NCBI GenBank assembly: GCA_018697195.1
Contig: CM031858.1
Location: forward strand, 84,627,034-84,691,033
Reading direction: 5' to 3'
Source: Certhia americana
Taxonomy: Eukaryota > Chordata > Aves > Passeriformes > Certhiidae
DNA length: 64,000 nucleotides
The notes beneath the pieces were generated by a model. It did not search any database. It had not been told where the DNA came from and was given only the letters and a program-made list of their open reading frames with translations. The position numbers and the translations under genes were made by a program. Shown one piece after another: positions 11,901 through 25,950 of this stretch. Numbering within the stretch: position 1 is the stretch's first letter; the number at the start of each line of letters is the position of its first letter.

Positions 11901-14900
11901 TCACCTTGAATCAAAATGTTTAACCACATCAAGACAATTTGGCTTAGTCAAGAACCTGAGAATTTTACTGTTGACCTCAATACAACCAGAAGCTCTCTTG
12001 GTCCTTGTCTCAAATGGTAGTTTCTGTAGTTTCTATTACCTTGAATCACTAAGGTAATTTTTATTTTGGGTATATAAAAGATTATATTTATTCAGCTTTT
12101 AAAGAAGCTGTAATAAATTTGCCATGTAAAAATTATATTTTATGTTATGCAGTGAGAGTTGTTTTCAAGCTGCTGACTAACAGTGTGTTATATACACTAT
12201 TAAAACAGTTTCATTGTGGTTTCACTTCATTATAGAAAAGATTTTATTCAGCTGGAGGTCTTCAACCATTGCTTTGAAGAATGGAATAAAAATGGACCTT
12301 TCCTATAGAGGTAAGTAGGTGCTTTATTTGCTTAAAACTTTGGTCCGATAGCATTGAATGGATGATAGAAGAAGTAGATGCATTGTCAGGCTCTCGGAGA
12401 TGCTTACACAAAGCATCATTAAAGCTGGGATTTGCTTACAGCCACCATCTCACCTGTTTTCCATGGGATGATCTCTGAACAGTTCAAAGAGCTTAAGTCA
12501 GGAAATCGTTATTATCAGTATTTATTTATCTATCACTATTATCCCAACTAGTCAAAAAAATAGTTCTTCTTATTTTTATGAAAGCAAAATTGAAGACAAT
12601 TATGGATAAGAGCAGTAAAGCATTTTATGTTTCATATGTTGAATGACAGACAGTTATAAGTAAAATAAATTCAGAATTAATGACACCAATTTTTGCACAC
12701 TATTGCAATTGAAGCTGGGGCTACTATGCTTGGACCTGAGTTTGCTCAATCACCATGCCACTAGTTATAAAATATCGGTAAGTGGATGTTTACTTGTAGC
12801 CTAAAATACTCCATCTAAACTAAGCAGAATTATAATGTAGTAAATATCAATTATATTTCCTCTTTCTTCCCCAGAGATAACTTAAAGCTGGGTTAAAACA
12901 TAAAAAACTGCAGAAAAGAGGAAAGATGCAATGTCTTCTCCATGCCCACAGTAGACAAGACTGGTTTTAATGGACTCAAAATCTGTGAGAAGTATTCAGA
13001 TTAAATATTAAAAAGCACTTTCTTATGATAATGATACTAAAACAATAGAACAGATTGCTTGAGTCCCCTACCAAGGGTGATCTTTGAGGAAAGACTAGAC
13101 AGATTTTCAGCCTGACAGAATCAGCTGGATAAAACTGAATCTAAACCATCCTTCCTCTGAAAATATCAACATTTAGAACTCCACCCAGAAACAACTGTAA
13201 TACCCAGATGGTGAGGAGAGAAAATGTCTCAATAATGAAAATTGTTCTTACCTTTTAAATAAAAGGAACAAAACTGATTTCTAACCCTCTTCTAGAGTCA
13301 GACTTCCTTTAAAAATACAGTTCTGTGTATACAAAAGTCAACATCTCATTAAGCAATTAAAGTTCAAAGGAGAATCAGAAGAAGGTTAAAAAAATAAAGA
13401 AAAGGCTTTTGTTCCAGGTCTTGATCCACTTGCCCTATAGACAAGTTAAAAACTCATTGTACTTTTAAAGTTGACTGAGTTCTTCGTAAGATGAAAAAAG
13501 AGCAGGCAGCCCCAGGCAGTGGGAAATATGACTCAATTGGGAAGAGCTTTTTCTCTTTGAGAAAAAAAGGGGGAAGCTATAGACCATGTTTTTTCAGATC
13601 TGTAACTAGCTGAGAATTTTCATGTTGGGGCTGTTAGAATGATACCTTTAAGCAGCCCTAAGTTCCTTCAGAAATTAGAAGGAAAAAGACAACAGAAATG
13701 AAAATAGTTTTTTATATGGAAGGAAAAAAAAAATCATTCAACATATACTTTTTCATGTTTATTTTATCTCAAAGACCTATCAGAGGTTTGTCAAATTAGT
13801 TTTATGATAACTCAGGCAAGACAATAACATTTACTTTCACATTTAATCACAAACAGTTTGACCTTGGGCAACCTTTCTTACATCAGAGTAGAGGGTTCAG
13901 AGGGACATTACAGAATTACAGGAAAGGGTTGGCTCTAACAAAGACACTTCCCTGCACAGTCCTGCATGAGGCACCCTGGCTGTCAACAGAGTGACATGAC
14001 AGGGATCAGATCAAACGTGTAATCCGGTTAATGAGGCATATCACAGGAACTTGCCGAGAAACTAAATGTGTGAGTGATATGGGTACTTTGTCATGGATTA
14101 ATAGAATATTAATCAAGGCAAGGCTCATTTTCATATCCTGGTGACAGAAGGATTAAGGAGCATGGGAGTGTTAAAGCTTTAAGTAACTTTGAGAATGCAG
14201 GGTCTATCTTTCTTACTTTTGTTTCAAGCAAAATGAATAAATCTAAATATCCTGCATTCAGTGCTTATAATTTTGAATGTTTCCTCAGCTGTCTTATGTA
14301 AACTTGATTATAGAACATCACAAATCCTGTCAAACTTTTCAAAGGAACACCTGCACTATGTAATTCTAAGTCAGTTTTCTTCTGTTTTCACATTTTAACT
14401 TCTTCAAGGATGGGCCATAGAATACTTTTCTATGTTTTTGAAAAAGTAATGTAGAATTGCTAAATCTTGATCAACAATTAATGAGCTCAAAGTCTGGTTT
14501 TTCTGTGGTAGTTGAAGCATCTCAAGAAAATCATGGTAACTGGTTTTAAGAGTTGCAAAAAATAACTTTGATAAAAAGGTATTTTTTCAACAAAATAAAA
14601 TATAGCTTAAATATATTATGGTTATTGGTGTTCATAGGAGCTTTCTAGATAATTTTTTTAAGTCATATGCAAATTTTTTGCCACTGTAATTATTTTGTTT
14701 TCCAGCTGTTCATTCCATTCAGTGGTACATCAGAAATCTATAATGAAACAATACATGCAGTCTCTGTAATTTTGTGATTCTGTGATTCAGTCTCATAGGC
14801 TGGTTTGTTGTTTTGTTTTCTTGTTGATAAAGGTAGTGAAGTTTAAATTCTAGGAACAGTGGGACTTCCAGCAGTGACCAGAAATGCATTAACTAAAAAT

Positions 14901-17411
14901 ACTAGAATTTCAAATGTGATTAAAATACATTCAAGCCAAGCTACTAGAATTTCTAAGGCTATTTTTTACTGAGATGAGGGACTGGATTCTTTTAACTAAC
15001 TGAAGATCGCTACACAAGCACTTGGTACAGATCCTAAAGTTAGGACAGGCAAGTAGCATAAAATTTTCAAGCAGCATCAAGAAAATGGCAGAGATAGTGT
15101 CATCCATTACTTCCAGAAATGGATATGGACCATTGGAGGTGCCTAGTAAAAGCAAGTGTATTTCCTTCTTCATAGAAAGTCTACTGACTGCATGAAAATT
15201 CCTATTGCATTTGAAATACGTGTATGAGGAAAAGGATACCCTTATATCACAAAATTTTTTTTTTGCTTTTCTGCTTTTTTCAAGTTAACAAGAACACTAG
15301 GCCAAGACAAATTCCCATCAGATACTTCACTGGGATTTATTGTTGCTTATCTTCTCTATTTTTAAAAGCTCTAAAATGGAACTTGCTGCAAATCTAACAC
15401 AAACTTTCAAGTCATTGGTAAGCTTTGTAACTTCAACCATATATTCATATTTATTCTTTTTCTCCATGTCTCTATTTTGCCACGCTTCTGAAGATCTTTT
15501 CTCATTCAGTGTCCCTCTTGAATCAGCTCCCTAAATCAAGATTAAGCCTCAGTTTCTGCTGTAAATATCTACTATGTGATTTCTTTGCACTAAGTATTGG
15601 AGCCACAAATTAAGTACATGTCTCGTGTATATAGGTAAAAATGTCAGATTCATACTTGTCCAACTAAGGTTCAACATCTGAGAAAATTAGAAATAAGATT
15701 CTGGGAAACTTTTATAGATCCCTGAAAATACAGACTTAGCATCATGAATTGTCCTCCAGCCGTCTTTGCCTACATTTTGAACCATTTTACTATGTATCTG
15801 TTTCTTCCTGATTACATTTTGTGGCTAGAAAATGATGAAATTTCTTTTAAACTACTTTGGTAGTGAATTAACTGGCAAATGCAATGTTTGCAGGATGTTA
15901 GTAATAACAAAATCAGATGGACTTGCTTGTAACTGCTTAAGAAAGTATAAAGAAATTAAATGTCATCTTATTGTGGACTATATAAGTTGGTAAAAATGGA
16001 ACTCCTTTACAAAATATGGCAGAAAAATTCTTAAGGACAGATAAACATTCCTATATATTCTATTTCAACTATTAAAGAGCTTTTTTCCAGTTCATAGTAG
16101 TTTCTTTTAAACTAATACAAAATCAAATAAAACTGAAACGAAAGGCAAAAATGAACCCTGCTTTGAAGAAAAATATTTTTTAAAGTTGCATAATCATCAA
16201 ATTTCATTTAATTTTTCTACTTCATATGAAGCTTTTTTTCTATCCTAAATAATTATTCACAGTCATTTTCAAAGACACTCAGAGCATTTTATGGGATTTC
16301 TGAGAAGCATTGTTGAGCTGAGTAACTGATACTTGACACTGATCAGGCTTTGAAGCAGATGGCTAGATCCAGCCAACCTGAATTCGCTTAACAATATTGG
16401 TGGGCTTTATGTTGCCAGCTGGTTAGATACCAACAATATTTTCCAGGTTAATTCAATTTAATCTCATCAATATTTTAGCTGCTGTTAAAATACCTTTTGC
16501 TACCATCATTTGTTATATTAATTATAACACTTCTAGGTCTGCTCTGTATTGCTTACTTGTATTTCCAGTGATGGATTCTTTTTAATTTTATTTCTTTGGA
16601 TGGAATGGATCTAGATGAAGAAGTAAATTATGAATTTTATATCTTGTTAAGAAATAGTTATGCTGCCTTGTGGTTCAACCAAGTAGATCTTTATAGCAGC
16701 TTCATGATAAAACTGAGAGATCAAGAAGCAGTTTGGAAGTATAAGCTGATGCATGGTCATCTGTAAATGTATAAAATAAACTCCTAGAATAGTGCCAGTT
16801 GTAATATGAATAAATTTGAAGCTGACATAAAAATACTAATAAAGCACCTGTCTTGATGGGCAGATTTAAGAATTGTCACTGAAATGTAAAGAAATTGAAA
16901 AAGCAAACAAATTTAGAAGAAAATGGCCTAGAACTTTCTGTGTGTTTTTGTAATTTTATTTATTATTCTACTGCACTTTATTTTGCAACTTATTTTTTGA
17001 TCTTCTCTATTCCTGTTGTGAACCAGTGAGTAACTGATATATCCAAGTATCTCTGACATTTTATCCACCTTATTTGCAATTTGTTTCCAGTCTGGGACTT
17101 CTCTCTTTTATTTTTAGTCGAAGCATGCTGCCTCTCCTGCCATGTTTTACTGTAACTGTTTTCTGATGTCAGTATTGCTCAGATGCCTCTCCAGGATTCA
17201 TGTTCAGACTAATCTAGTGACTGACAGACTCTCACACAGATCCTGCAGCTGCATATACTTATGTCACCCTAAATTCTGGGAGCTATAAAGAAAATAGGAT
17301 AGCTCTGCCAGTCATACAGAGGGCTTGTTTGGTTTTGATCAAGTGCAGAATAAGTAAGGCAATACCACAGAATAACGTGAGAAAAATAAATACCAATGTG
17401 TTGACACACAT
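8959..17411. other. Long unassigned AT-rich stretch
   Basis: I see no coding gene, RNA gene or clear mobile element across about 8.4 kb. Long T and A runs are frequent, for example around 9825-9860. A short 'gtgattctgtgattc' at 14774-14788 recalls the 8-bp repeats at CR1 3' ends, but the sequence before it does not look like CR1. Such stretches are typical of avian introns or gene deserts. Confidence 0.5.
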
Positions 17412-17525
17412 ATTAAACTTAAAGAAAAGGCAACAAGATTTAGAAGCAGTAAAGATGTAACTAAATACATCTGTAGATAAGTTGCAATAAGACAATTTGG
17501 AAAGACAGGACAGTGACTGGAGGTA
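17412..17525. repeat. 114-bp dispersed repeat, copy A
   Basis: This 114-bp block recurs in direct orientation at 25951-26064 with one difference (A here versus G there, in 'gcaatAagac' against 'gcaatGagac'). Both copies begin at 'attaaactt' and end at 'ggaggta', and the flanks on both sides are unrelated. I do not recognise the sequence as a known repeat family. It could be a fragment of a young element or a recent duplication. The minus-strand frame through both copies is open, but its peptide is unfamiliar. Confidence 0.9.
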
Positions 17526-20500
17526 GATGGTTCTAAGGAGCATAAGGGAGGGCCATTACAGAATTAATTTGAGTTAAAGCTGAATTTTCTAAATAATCAT
17601 CCCAAATTCATTCTCCCAGATCCAAAAGTTAGTTTCAGGTGTAACAAGCCACTGATTTCAGTGGCAATTAAAAGGGACATATTGAATTGAGAATTAAGAG
17701 AATTGCTTATGAAGAAGGAGGAAGAATCCAAAACATATCATTGTTTATTTGGATCACATAGGGTTAGTATGGATTTCCATGTAAACTTATCAGAAATTTT
17801 TCTTGGAGAAGGTCTGCAGAGAAAACACGACAGTCCTCTGGCTCCCTACTATTCACATCTGTGAGCACAGAGAAACCAAACTAATCATGCAAATTATCCT
17901 GACTAGCGCTCTAGCTGTTTTTTCTCTGTGACTACACACATGGCAGAATAACAAAGTTCAACATCAGCTGTCAGAAAGTGCCTAGGGAAATGTTGCTTAA
18001 TTGAAGAAAGCATTATATATGTTATTGCTGTTGACTGTTGCCCATTGCAAAATGTTCAAACTGGCTGCTCCTCATCACCTGCAACAGCTTCTGCCAGTTG
18101 AAATATAAAGTGCGTCCTTGAAAGGACAAAGATCCCATAGAAAAGAAGTAGGTGGCATACTTTATCAAAAACACCTGGTTGTGTATTTTGAAGGTATTCC
18201 CATTAAGGTGTCTTCCCAGCCAATAGAAGTCCTACAGAGTCTTTTGGCATATTTTAAGTGTCTCCTTCTGGATCCAGGGAGGAAAGAAGTTATAAGTATA
18301 TAACTTCAGGAAGGCACACAGAGTTAAATTCTTCAAAAAGAGGAACTGAGATAGTCTGTCTTTACAAGCAGTTGTATTCCCTATTGTTTTACAAAATCCC
18401 ATATACAGCTCTGAAGAAATGTGACACTGTGGTTCTGCCTGAGTAACATTCTGGGGCACAGATATGGCCGACTTGGTGGTAACAGTGAATATGGCACCAG
18501 GCACACCTTGCCTTGATATTGGTAATGAAGGACGCTTTTAAGAAGGTAGGTCATGATAGCAACAGAAACACTTTTCTGCTTGTTGTTGTTACCTACCAAT
18601 ATCTATGTTCTGTCTGTTCTGCAGTAACCACAGGATGGCTGCCCTTAGCCATGCATCTGGTCTCAACTCTACTGTTCCTCTAAGACACCATTCAAATTTT
18701 GGGGTTTGCTACCCATTGCTGAACAAAATCAAATGAGATCTTGTTCTTCACAATCTAGAAGAGCCTTAGGTTGCGAACAGTTTTTCTTCACCTTTCTGCT
18801 AGTCTGATTTCAGTGGTGGTTGTTTGGTACACTTGAAGGGTTGTTTCCCCAGTGGCAGAAAAGAGAATGTACTCATAGTGCCCAGCTAAGGAGGGAAATA
18901 TGGTAGTCACAGTGTCCAGCTTGATGCTAATGGCATCAGCTTTTAGGGCTGGAGGAGAGAAGTCTGGGATGGGTGGAAATTACAGGAGGAAGAGAACAAA
19001 ATTCAAGTAATTTATCAGTAGAGGTGTCTGCTTATTTGGCTATAGCCAGGATAACTTTGAGCACCCTGAATGGTAGTCATGGACTACAGGCACATTGGCA
19101 AATCCCATCTGACTGATTAGCTACAGTAAGAGCCAGGCCTATGCTATCTAGTGCTCTCATTTATCCTCATTTCCTCTTCGGCATTTATTTTTCAGTGGAA
19201 AAGGCCAGATATTATTTTCATGGTAACATCATTTTGTGCTAACTTTATATTGTACATTACTTCACAGTAATATTACATAATTATGTTATTATGTTATATT
19301 ATGTTATTATGGTATTATGTTATTATATGTCATGATAACATCTGGAACAGCAATAATAAAATGCCCAGAATTCAAACAATTTGCTGAAGTAACCTCACAT
19401 TTTCTCAGTTGATTCTGACTGATATTCACCTTGCACTTCCAAGACGTGAAGTATTTTGGATCTTAACATTTTAGAATTGCCATACAACGCCTGTGGTGGG
19501 GACAGGTGTGGTGGGGTACAGAACTTCATACAGCAGGAAGGGAACTGGTAAGACCTGTCCTTGACCCTGGGCTTTAAAATTTTATCACGTAAAGCTGAAC
19601 CACTCTGAATGCAGTACTGGCATAGGAGAAACTCAGAGGACGATTAAAGAGACTCTTGGGCAATGTATTGCAGATAAATATATTTGTCATATTAAGGATG
19701 AGGTGTTTGTGTTTTATAGTCACAATTGTCCTTCTTCTTTAAGGAAATGGCTTTGTAGGAGGCACTTAATTGTATTTTACAGTCATCCATTGTGGCAGTG
19801 GAAAGAACAGTTATAGTCTTTAAGCATCATATTTCATGAATATGCAGATGATTATTGCATTGTTGCAAATCAGTTTGTCTCTATTCATTGCTCAAAAAAA
19901 AAAAAAAAACCAAAAAGAAAAATATTATTTCTTATATACAGCTCAGGAGTTTAATTTCTAAATGATTTTTGCATGGTTTTATATCCATTGTAAGGAGAGT
20001 ATTGAAGTGTAATGTTATATATTTGTTTTGTCTTTTCTCTCATAGTTTTCACAAAGTTTAGAAGAAGCAGCACTGAGCAGAACTCAGTGAGGGGTAGCAC
20101 TTTCTGGAAGTTTTTGCTGTAGTCTGTGTTCACACAGATGTTAAGTACAATGACATTTGGGTTTGTGATACACAGGCTGAACTCCAGGCTGTTCTTAAGA
20201 TCTGATTCTCTTTCTGATCCTGGTTTTGAACAATAAATTTCAGTCTGGTGAAATGCCATGCAGGAGGGACAGACTGTTGCCTTAATCTGTATAATTCTCT
20301 TCACAAATTATCTGATCTAGTTTCTGTTGAAATTAATAGAAATATTTCAAAGGTAATTAGATCAATGGTATGTTTTCTGGAATTTTCCTGCACCTTTGCT
20401 GATACCATCAGATCTGATAGCATATCCTCTTCTATAGATAACAGAAAAATGTAATTCTTCCATTCTCATTGGAAGTTATTGGAGTCTTATCTGCATTGCT

Positions 20501-21027
20501 GAACAGGAATCTCTGTGAACTTTGAGTGAACTGCAATGAAAATTTTTTGCATGACTTGGATTTCTTAGTATATTTCAGTGATGAAAAATTAGACTGATTT
20601 TGACCTGTTGTCAAAATACACTCTTTTAAAATACACTCTTATCAAAATACAAAAAATACTCACTGATGAGAGTTCACCAGTCATCTATTTTATTATTGCT
20701 TTAAAATAATTATAGATTAATTTTGTCCATGATAATGTATACCGTCATTTTACTAATGTTTTCTGTTACTTCGAATAAGTCCATAAAAAAAATACATGCA
20801 GGCTGGGATTTTGAAGGCTGATCTTTGGTTTGAAACTTCAAAATTCCACAATTCTCTCCCAAACATAAAAGTTCAAAGTTTTTTCCTTGGACTTTTCCCC
20901 ACCTCCTCACCCCATACCCCCAGTCTCTAATCGTCTGCCAGGTTCTTTATATAAGGAGGTAACTTTTACCACTAAGATTTATAGAACCAGCAAACAACTA
21001 AACCTCCTGATTTAGAATTGATCCCAT
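17526..21027. other. Unassigned sequence with an AT minisatellite
   Basis: No gene or recognised element. Parts around 18450-19160 and 19480-19560 are somewhat GC-richer. The minus-strand frame 19951-20304 (117 codons) has no recognisable domain. A 16-A run lies near 19894-19909. Confidence 0.45.
19281..19330 (+). repeat. (TTATGTTA)n short tandem repeat
   Basis: About six units of the 8-mer TTATGTTA are seen, with a 2-bp insertion after the second unit and single changes in the fourth (TTATGGTA) and last (TTATATGT). It is likely length-variable between individuals. Confidence 0.85.
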
Positions 21028-21533
21028 TGTCCTGGTTTGATTTGGAATAGAGTTAATTTTCTTTCTAGTACTTGGCAGAAAGCTGTGTTTTGCTTTAGCA
21101 TGAGAATAATGTTGATAACACACTGATTTTTTTAGCTATTGCAGAGTAGCACGAAGACAAGGATATCTTCCCTTCCCATGCTGCCCTGACAGTGAGGAGT
21201 ACAAGAAACCAGGATGGTTGAACCAAACTGACTGAAGGGATGTTCCATAACATATAGTGTCATGCTGAATAAAAGAAATGGGGTGGAGAGTGGTGGCCCA
21301 CTGCTTGGGAACCAGCTGGGCATCACTCAGCAACTGGTAAGCAACTGTGGGGTGCATTATTTGTTTTTTACATTTTCAAATCATTATTATTATTTTATCT
21401 TCATTTTCTGTCCTACTAAAATGTCTTTATCTCAATCCAGAAATTTTGGGGTCTTTGCCATTCTCTCCCACACTCCACTGGGTTAGAGTGAGCAAATAGC
21501 TGTGTGGTAATTGGCTATTTGACTGATAAAACA
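21028..21533 (+). mobile_element. Solo LTR of an endogenous retrovirus (avian ERVL-like type)
   Basis: This is a nearly full-length LTR. It opens with 'tgtcctggtttgatttggaa', followed by 'tagagttaattttctttcta' and 'gttgataacacactgat'. The 'accaaactgactgaagggat' block comes next, then a degraded TATA region near 21260-21275 and 'ctgcttgggaaccagctggg'. The T-rich run with TTATTATT words follows, then 'tgtctttatctcaatcc' and the closing 'agagtgagcaaatagctgtg'. It is the same general type as 6659-7085. No gag, pol or env sequence adjoins it, so it is probably a product of recombination between the two LTRs of a provirus. The flanks 'cccat' and 'aaaag' do not form a duplication, so the exact ends are uncertain. 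Confidence 0.88.
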
Positions 21534-23030
21534 AAAAGACCTCTTTCCATCATCCTTTAAAGAAAATCAGGCTCATAATTGTACTAGTGCACGGCTAGCA
21601 GAAATAAAAGATGGCACTCTCAAACCATCTGAATAGGAGACATGACAGGAAGTGAGCTTGAAAACCTCATTGATCATTGACAACTGTCCCACAGATAAGT
21701 TGGATTTCAGCCTGTGATCCACAGATTCACGGAGTTACCCATTCTATTAAATGACTTGCAAAGTTGACTAAGAGAAATAATTTAATGTGTGCGACACAGC
21801 AGTCTGCATAAGAGGTACTTTCAAAACTCAACTCTCCTACATTAAAAAAAAATTCCTTCAGAACCATGAATCACAGAAAGGTTGAAAATTGCTCTATACA
21901 TAATAGATTATAAATAATAGTTTACTTGTTGAAGACTATGAAAGGCATATTAAGAGAGGAGTTTTTTCCCCTTACTTTCATGTAGTACTAACTTGAGTTC
22001 AGGTGATACCAGAGTTGCAGTGAGAGTTTCTATTTATGCAGGATTTCAGTGGATAGACTTTCAGAATCTGTTCCTTGACTTTAATTTTTCAGTCCTGCAT
22101 ATAGTGCAGAACAGATCCTAATTGATGTTTCAGTCTTCAAACTCTTTAAACCTGAATTTTGCAGCATACAGTGTATCATTTGGAAAGTGTGGCAATACAT
22201 TTAGTAGTAGGCAGCAGGTGCTGTAGAAAATGTGGTCTTTACTTTCGAATGTTGAAAATAAAACCTGACGTACACAGTTGACAGCTGATGATTACTTATG
22301 AGAAACCACAGAGATTCAGGGATTTTGCTAATTATGGCAAACAGCTATAGCAGGTAATTTATATAAAAATTCTACCTCCTTTTGTTCATTAATAACCCTA
22401 TTCCCTAAGATCATTCCTTAACAAAAATGCTCAAGTGTTTGCTAAGTGCAACAAAAAAAACCTATTAAGGTCTTATCTAAAGCCTTCAGTAGTTCATAAA
22501 AATAATTCAATTACTTTAGTATGTCTTTAATATACAGCAATTGTCAACATGACTATGTCTGTATAGTCTTATTTTAAGTCAGCCAGTCTCTTGGTAGGCA
22601 TTCATTTTTTTAATACTGTGGAGGAATAAATTCAGACTCCTCACAAATAATTTTGCCAGTAATTATTTATTGGTAAGAGAAAATTGAACATTTTTACCCT
22701 TATTGTGGTGCTAAGAAGTCACAATTTTAGCTAGACCTAGAACTCACATGGTAAATCATTGTTCTCTGACTGAATGGGCATAAAAATCCAAAGGTTCATA
22801 TTGGCAAATTCAAATTTAACAATGTCTGTGGCTGTTCTTTATAATACTCTTAACATTTGCTGTGTCTGTAAGTCCAGTAAATTCAAAACAATAAAAGGGA
22901 GCAAAAGGAAAGCAATCTGAACCAAATGGGATAGGAAATATCTTTCAAACCATATCAACATGATAGGCTTACCTTTAAAAAGTCTTTCTTTCTGGCAATT
23001 CCACTGCTGTTCATAGTCATACAATTATGT
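21534..23030. other. Unassigned AT-rich sequence
   Basis: I see no gene or recognised element between the solo LTR and the CR1 copy. Open frames are short and unremarkable. Confidence 0.5.
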
Positions 23031-23895
23031 TAGAGTTGTTAAGGTAGGAAAAGACCTCCAAGTTCACCAAGCTCAACTTTAACGCAGGACTGCACTGTTC
23101 ATGACTAAACCCTGTCCCGAAGTGCCATAACCACACAACTTTTGAATGCTTCCAGGGATGGTTATACCACCATTTCCCTGGAGATACAGTTCCAGCATCC
23201 AATCACCCTTTCAGTGAAGAAACTTTTCCAACATATCCAACATGAACTTCCCCTAATGCAACTAGAGACCATTTCCTTTTGTTCTGTCATTTGTTACTTG
23301 AGAAAAGAAACTGATCACCTACTTCCTTTTATGTTGTAGACACTGATAAGGTCTCCCCTGAATCTGCTTTTCTCCAGGCTAAGCAAGTGAGCAGCTCCAC
23401 CTGCTGCTCCTTGTCAGACTTGGGCTCCAAATATTTCATCAGCTTCAGTGCCATTTCTCTGGCCTCGCCCCCACACCTAAATGTCCCTCTTATAATGAGA
23501 GGGACACAGAGTTAAGCACAGGATTTGAGAGGCAGCCTCACCGGTAACAAGTACAGGGGGATGATCACAGACTCTGCTGGCCACTCTATTTCTTTTACAA
23601 GCCAGGATGCCGTTTGTCCTCATGGCTTCCTGGGCACATGCTGACTCAGGTTCAGCCCTTTCTGCAGGGCCATTTTCTAGGCACTCTTTCCCCAGCACGG
23701 GATTACTGTGACAGAACCAGCACCTGTGTAGGACCAGCACCTGGCCTTGTTGAACCTCATGCCTCTGTTGCCCCAATCTGTCCAGATCTCACCTACAGTC
23801 CAGCAGATCAGCAACGGACTGAGGGTGGACTCTATCCACTCATCCAGATTATCAATAAAGATATTAAACAGGACTGAGTCCAACATTAAGCACAA
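23031..23895 (-). mobile_element. CR1 LINE fragment, C-terminal half of ORF2 (reverse transcriptase), defective
   Basis: On the minus strand the order is that of CR1 ORF2. A VLFNIFIDNLDEWIESTLS block (near 23830-23880) comes first, then GMRFNKARC (near 23755-23780), NGILACKRNRVASR and HYKRDI (near 23480-23610), and a degenerate WNCISREMVV near 23155-23190 in place of the usual [13 protein letters not shown]. Plus-strand words such as 'ggaaaagacctccaag' and 'ttccctgg' are the usual reverse complement of CR1 3' ends. A deletion between the VLFNIF and GMRFNKA blocks removes the FADDT catalytic segment. Several frameshifts and stops are present, so this copy cannot make enzyme. The 5' part of the element is missing. 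Confidence 0.93.
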
Positions 23896-24145
23896 CTAGG
23901 TGATTTTGAAACTCTCCTTATATATCTGTCTCTCTGTTGGTACCTGGAATGGTGGTGATCTGCTCCCACCCCTGAAGCTGTTGTACACTGGCTGGTAGAG
24001 GAGGAGATCTCTATGAGAGAGTCACAGTAAGATTTGCTACAGCTATACTGAAGAGAACGGTAAATTACATAATTTTCTTCTGTGGACTATGCTAAAATTG
24101 TGGCTAATAGTAAAACAGAGCTGTGGCTTTGTCAGTTGGACTGAC

Positions 24146-24188
24146 AAATCAGCATCAGATATTAAAAAAATCAGCATCAGATATTAAA
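24146..24188 (+). repeat. Two-copy tandem duplication, 22-bp period
   Basis: The unit 'aaatcagcatcagatattaaa' minus its last base is repeated exactly after 22 bases, joined by a short A run. It is consistent with a small slippage or duplication event. Confidence 0.85.
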
Positions 24189-25111
24189 GACTGTGTTTGA
24201 TTGCATTTGGCATGTTGCTGTCAGTGACTTCAACTATGTCGAACCATGAGAAAGCCTGTGTTGCCCTTGAGGGTTTGTTTTCTCAGGGTTAAAGCAAGAT
24301 AATAAATTTATTTCATTTCAGCACTTTCTGTTAAGCTTTTCTAATTCTTATGTTTCTATGAATAAATAAAGAGGAAATTATAGGATTTGGGTGTTCTGCT
24401 AGGCAGAGTTTCTGTAGGATAGCATTATTTTTCAGACTCATTTTCTATAATAGAATGTTTGTCCTCCTACCACTTTCCATTAAAAATGTCTTTCACAAAT
24501 TTGGTACAAATATACAACACAAGCCTGTACTGTTATGCAGTGTTAAATTGCTGTAAAATCTGATAATATGTGCTAAATTCATATCTTCATCTTGCATAAA
24601 ATATAAACTTACGGCATGTATTTATCTAAAACATAGTTTCTAAAATACTGTATTTACTTCTTCAAGGGTGGGAATAGCTTTTTATGGGCAGATGTTCCTT
24701 TTGTTGATTCTAAAATTAATTGCTCTTGAACCAAATGATAAACATTAAACACTAGCCACATTGTAGACTTTGTGTCTGGTATTCTCTGTGTTATTATTAT
24801 TGGAAATTATAGAAGGAAATAATTTTTCTCTTTAGAACTCACTTTACTAAGTTGTAGTTTCACTGTAAAAAAAAAAAAAAAAAAAGAATTAGTGAAATGA
24901 GAATTCAAAGGATGTTACCCTGGTTTTTAGATATCCCAGCCTGGCCTAATCATTAGGAATCTCATGAGCAGCTTCATTCATGTCTGTGTAGGTACTAATT
25001 GTGTAGTCTTTGTTCTGTATATGGTACATTTTCTTTCACTCAGAATGCCAAACCTAGGAGTCCAAAATTAATTTTCTTTTATCAGACAACAGTACTAATA
25101 TTTCAATCACG

Positions 25112-25113
<2 letters not shown>

Positions 25114-25160
<47 letters not shown>
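25114..25160 (+). repeat. Uninterrupted T47 homopolymer
   Basis: There are forty-seven consecutive T's, the longest homopolymer in the window. Read on the minus strand it is an A47 tail, but no AATAAA lies just before it on that strand and I see no flanking target duplication. A retrocopy tail is therefore not supported. It may also be an assembly-sensitive spot. Confidence 0.9.
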
Positions 25161-25161
<1 letters not shown>

Positions 25162-25950
25162 ATTAGTCTTAGTTCTAACTTTTCAGTCTCATAGGAGTGA
25201 TGTATGTGTTCATGAAAGAATGAGATTTTAGGCACAGGGAACTCGGGAACTCCCTGCATCATTTTGGTTTTGGTAGACTTTAATGTGATGGTTGTATGGG
25301 TTGTTGTGAAGAGCCTGGTGTGTGTTCTGCTGCTCAGAAAAGCCTGAGATTTCCTTGCTTAAGTATCTTTATAACTATAGGTAATAGCTGGGCATTCAGA
25401 AGTGATGTTGAGGAAGTGACTATCTCACCTTGTGAAAATTTTCTGGTTCAGGTTTTCTTTGGAGGTTTCTTTTAAGGTTGTCTGCAGAGCTCCTGCATTA
25501 GATGTTCAGAAATTCAGCCTTTAGTTTTTTTTTGCTTTAATCATCGATAGTGCTATGCCAAATTTTTTCATAGCAGAAAGAGCTACTGACTTGGGAAGTT
25601 TATTAATCTCTGTGTTTATTCATGGTAGTAGTTCTGTTACTTGCTATAATATCATAATTCTACCCTGGAAGGCATAAATATTTTCAGTGCAGCCTATTGA
25701 TTTAAATCTTTTTCTGGGCTTCTGGGAAAACCCAGAGAAATGACAGTTCCCCTTTATTTCTTCCTTACTAGTCATTATTTTATAGGACTATTTGGTGATA
25801 CATGAAATACTATTTTCTAAATTGATTCTTGTAAGTCATGGCAATAATTTTTTTTCACAAATAAGTGCAAAACAGCAATGAAGGAGCAAAGTGAAGAACA
25901 TCTAAATTGGCATTTGCTTTTGGCGAAAGAGAAGAGCAGCATAAAAATTG

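Larger units (their letters stand above)
23896..25950. other. Unassigned sequence with homopolymer and small tandem duplication
   Basis: No gene was recognised. A 22-bp-period duplication lies at 24146-24188. Nineteen A's are found at 24867-24885, and the long T run is listed separately. Confidence 0.5.

Noticed and set aside
14774..14788. 'gtgattctgtgattc', like the 8-bp repeats at CR1 3' ends
   Set aside because: It is only two units, and the preceding sequence shows no CR1 similarity.
25161..25400. Processed retrocopy on the minus strand ending in the T47/A47 run
   Set aside because: No AATAAA lies just before the A run, no open frame or target-site duplication is seen, and no parent gene is recognisable.
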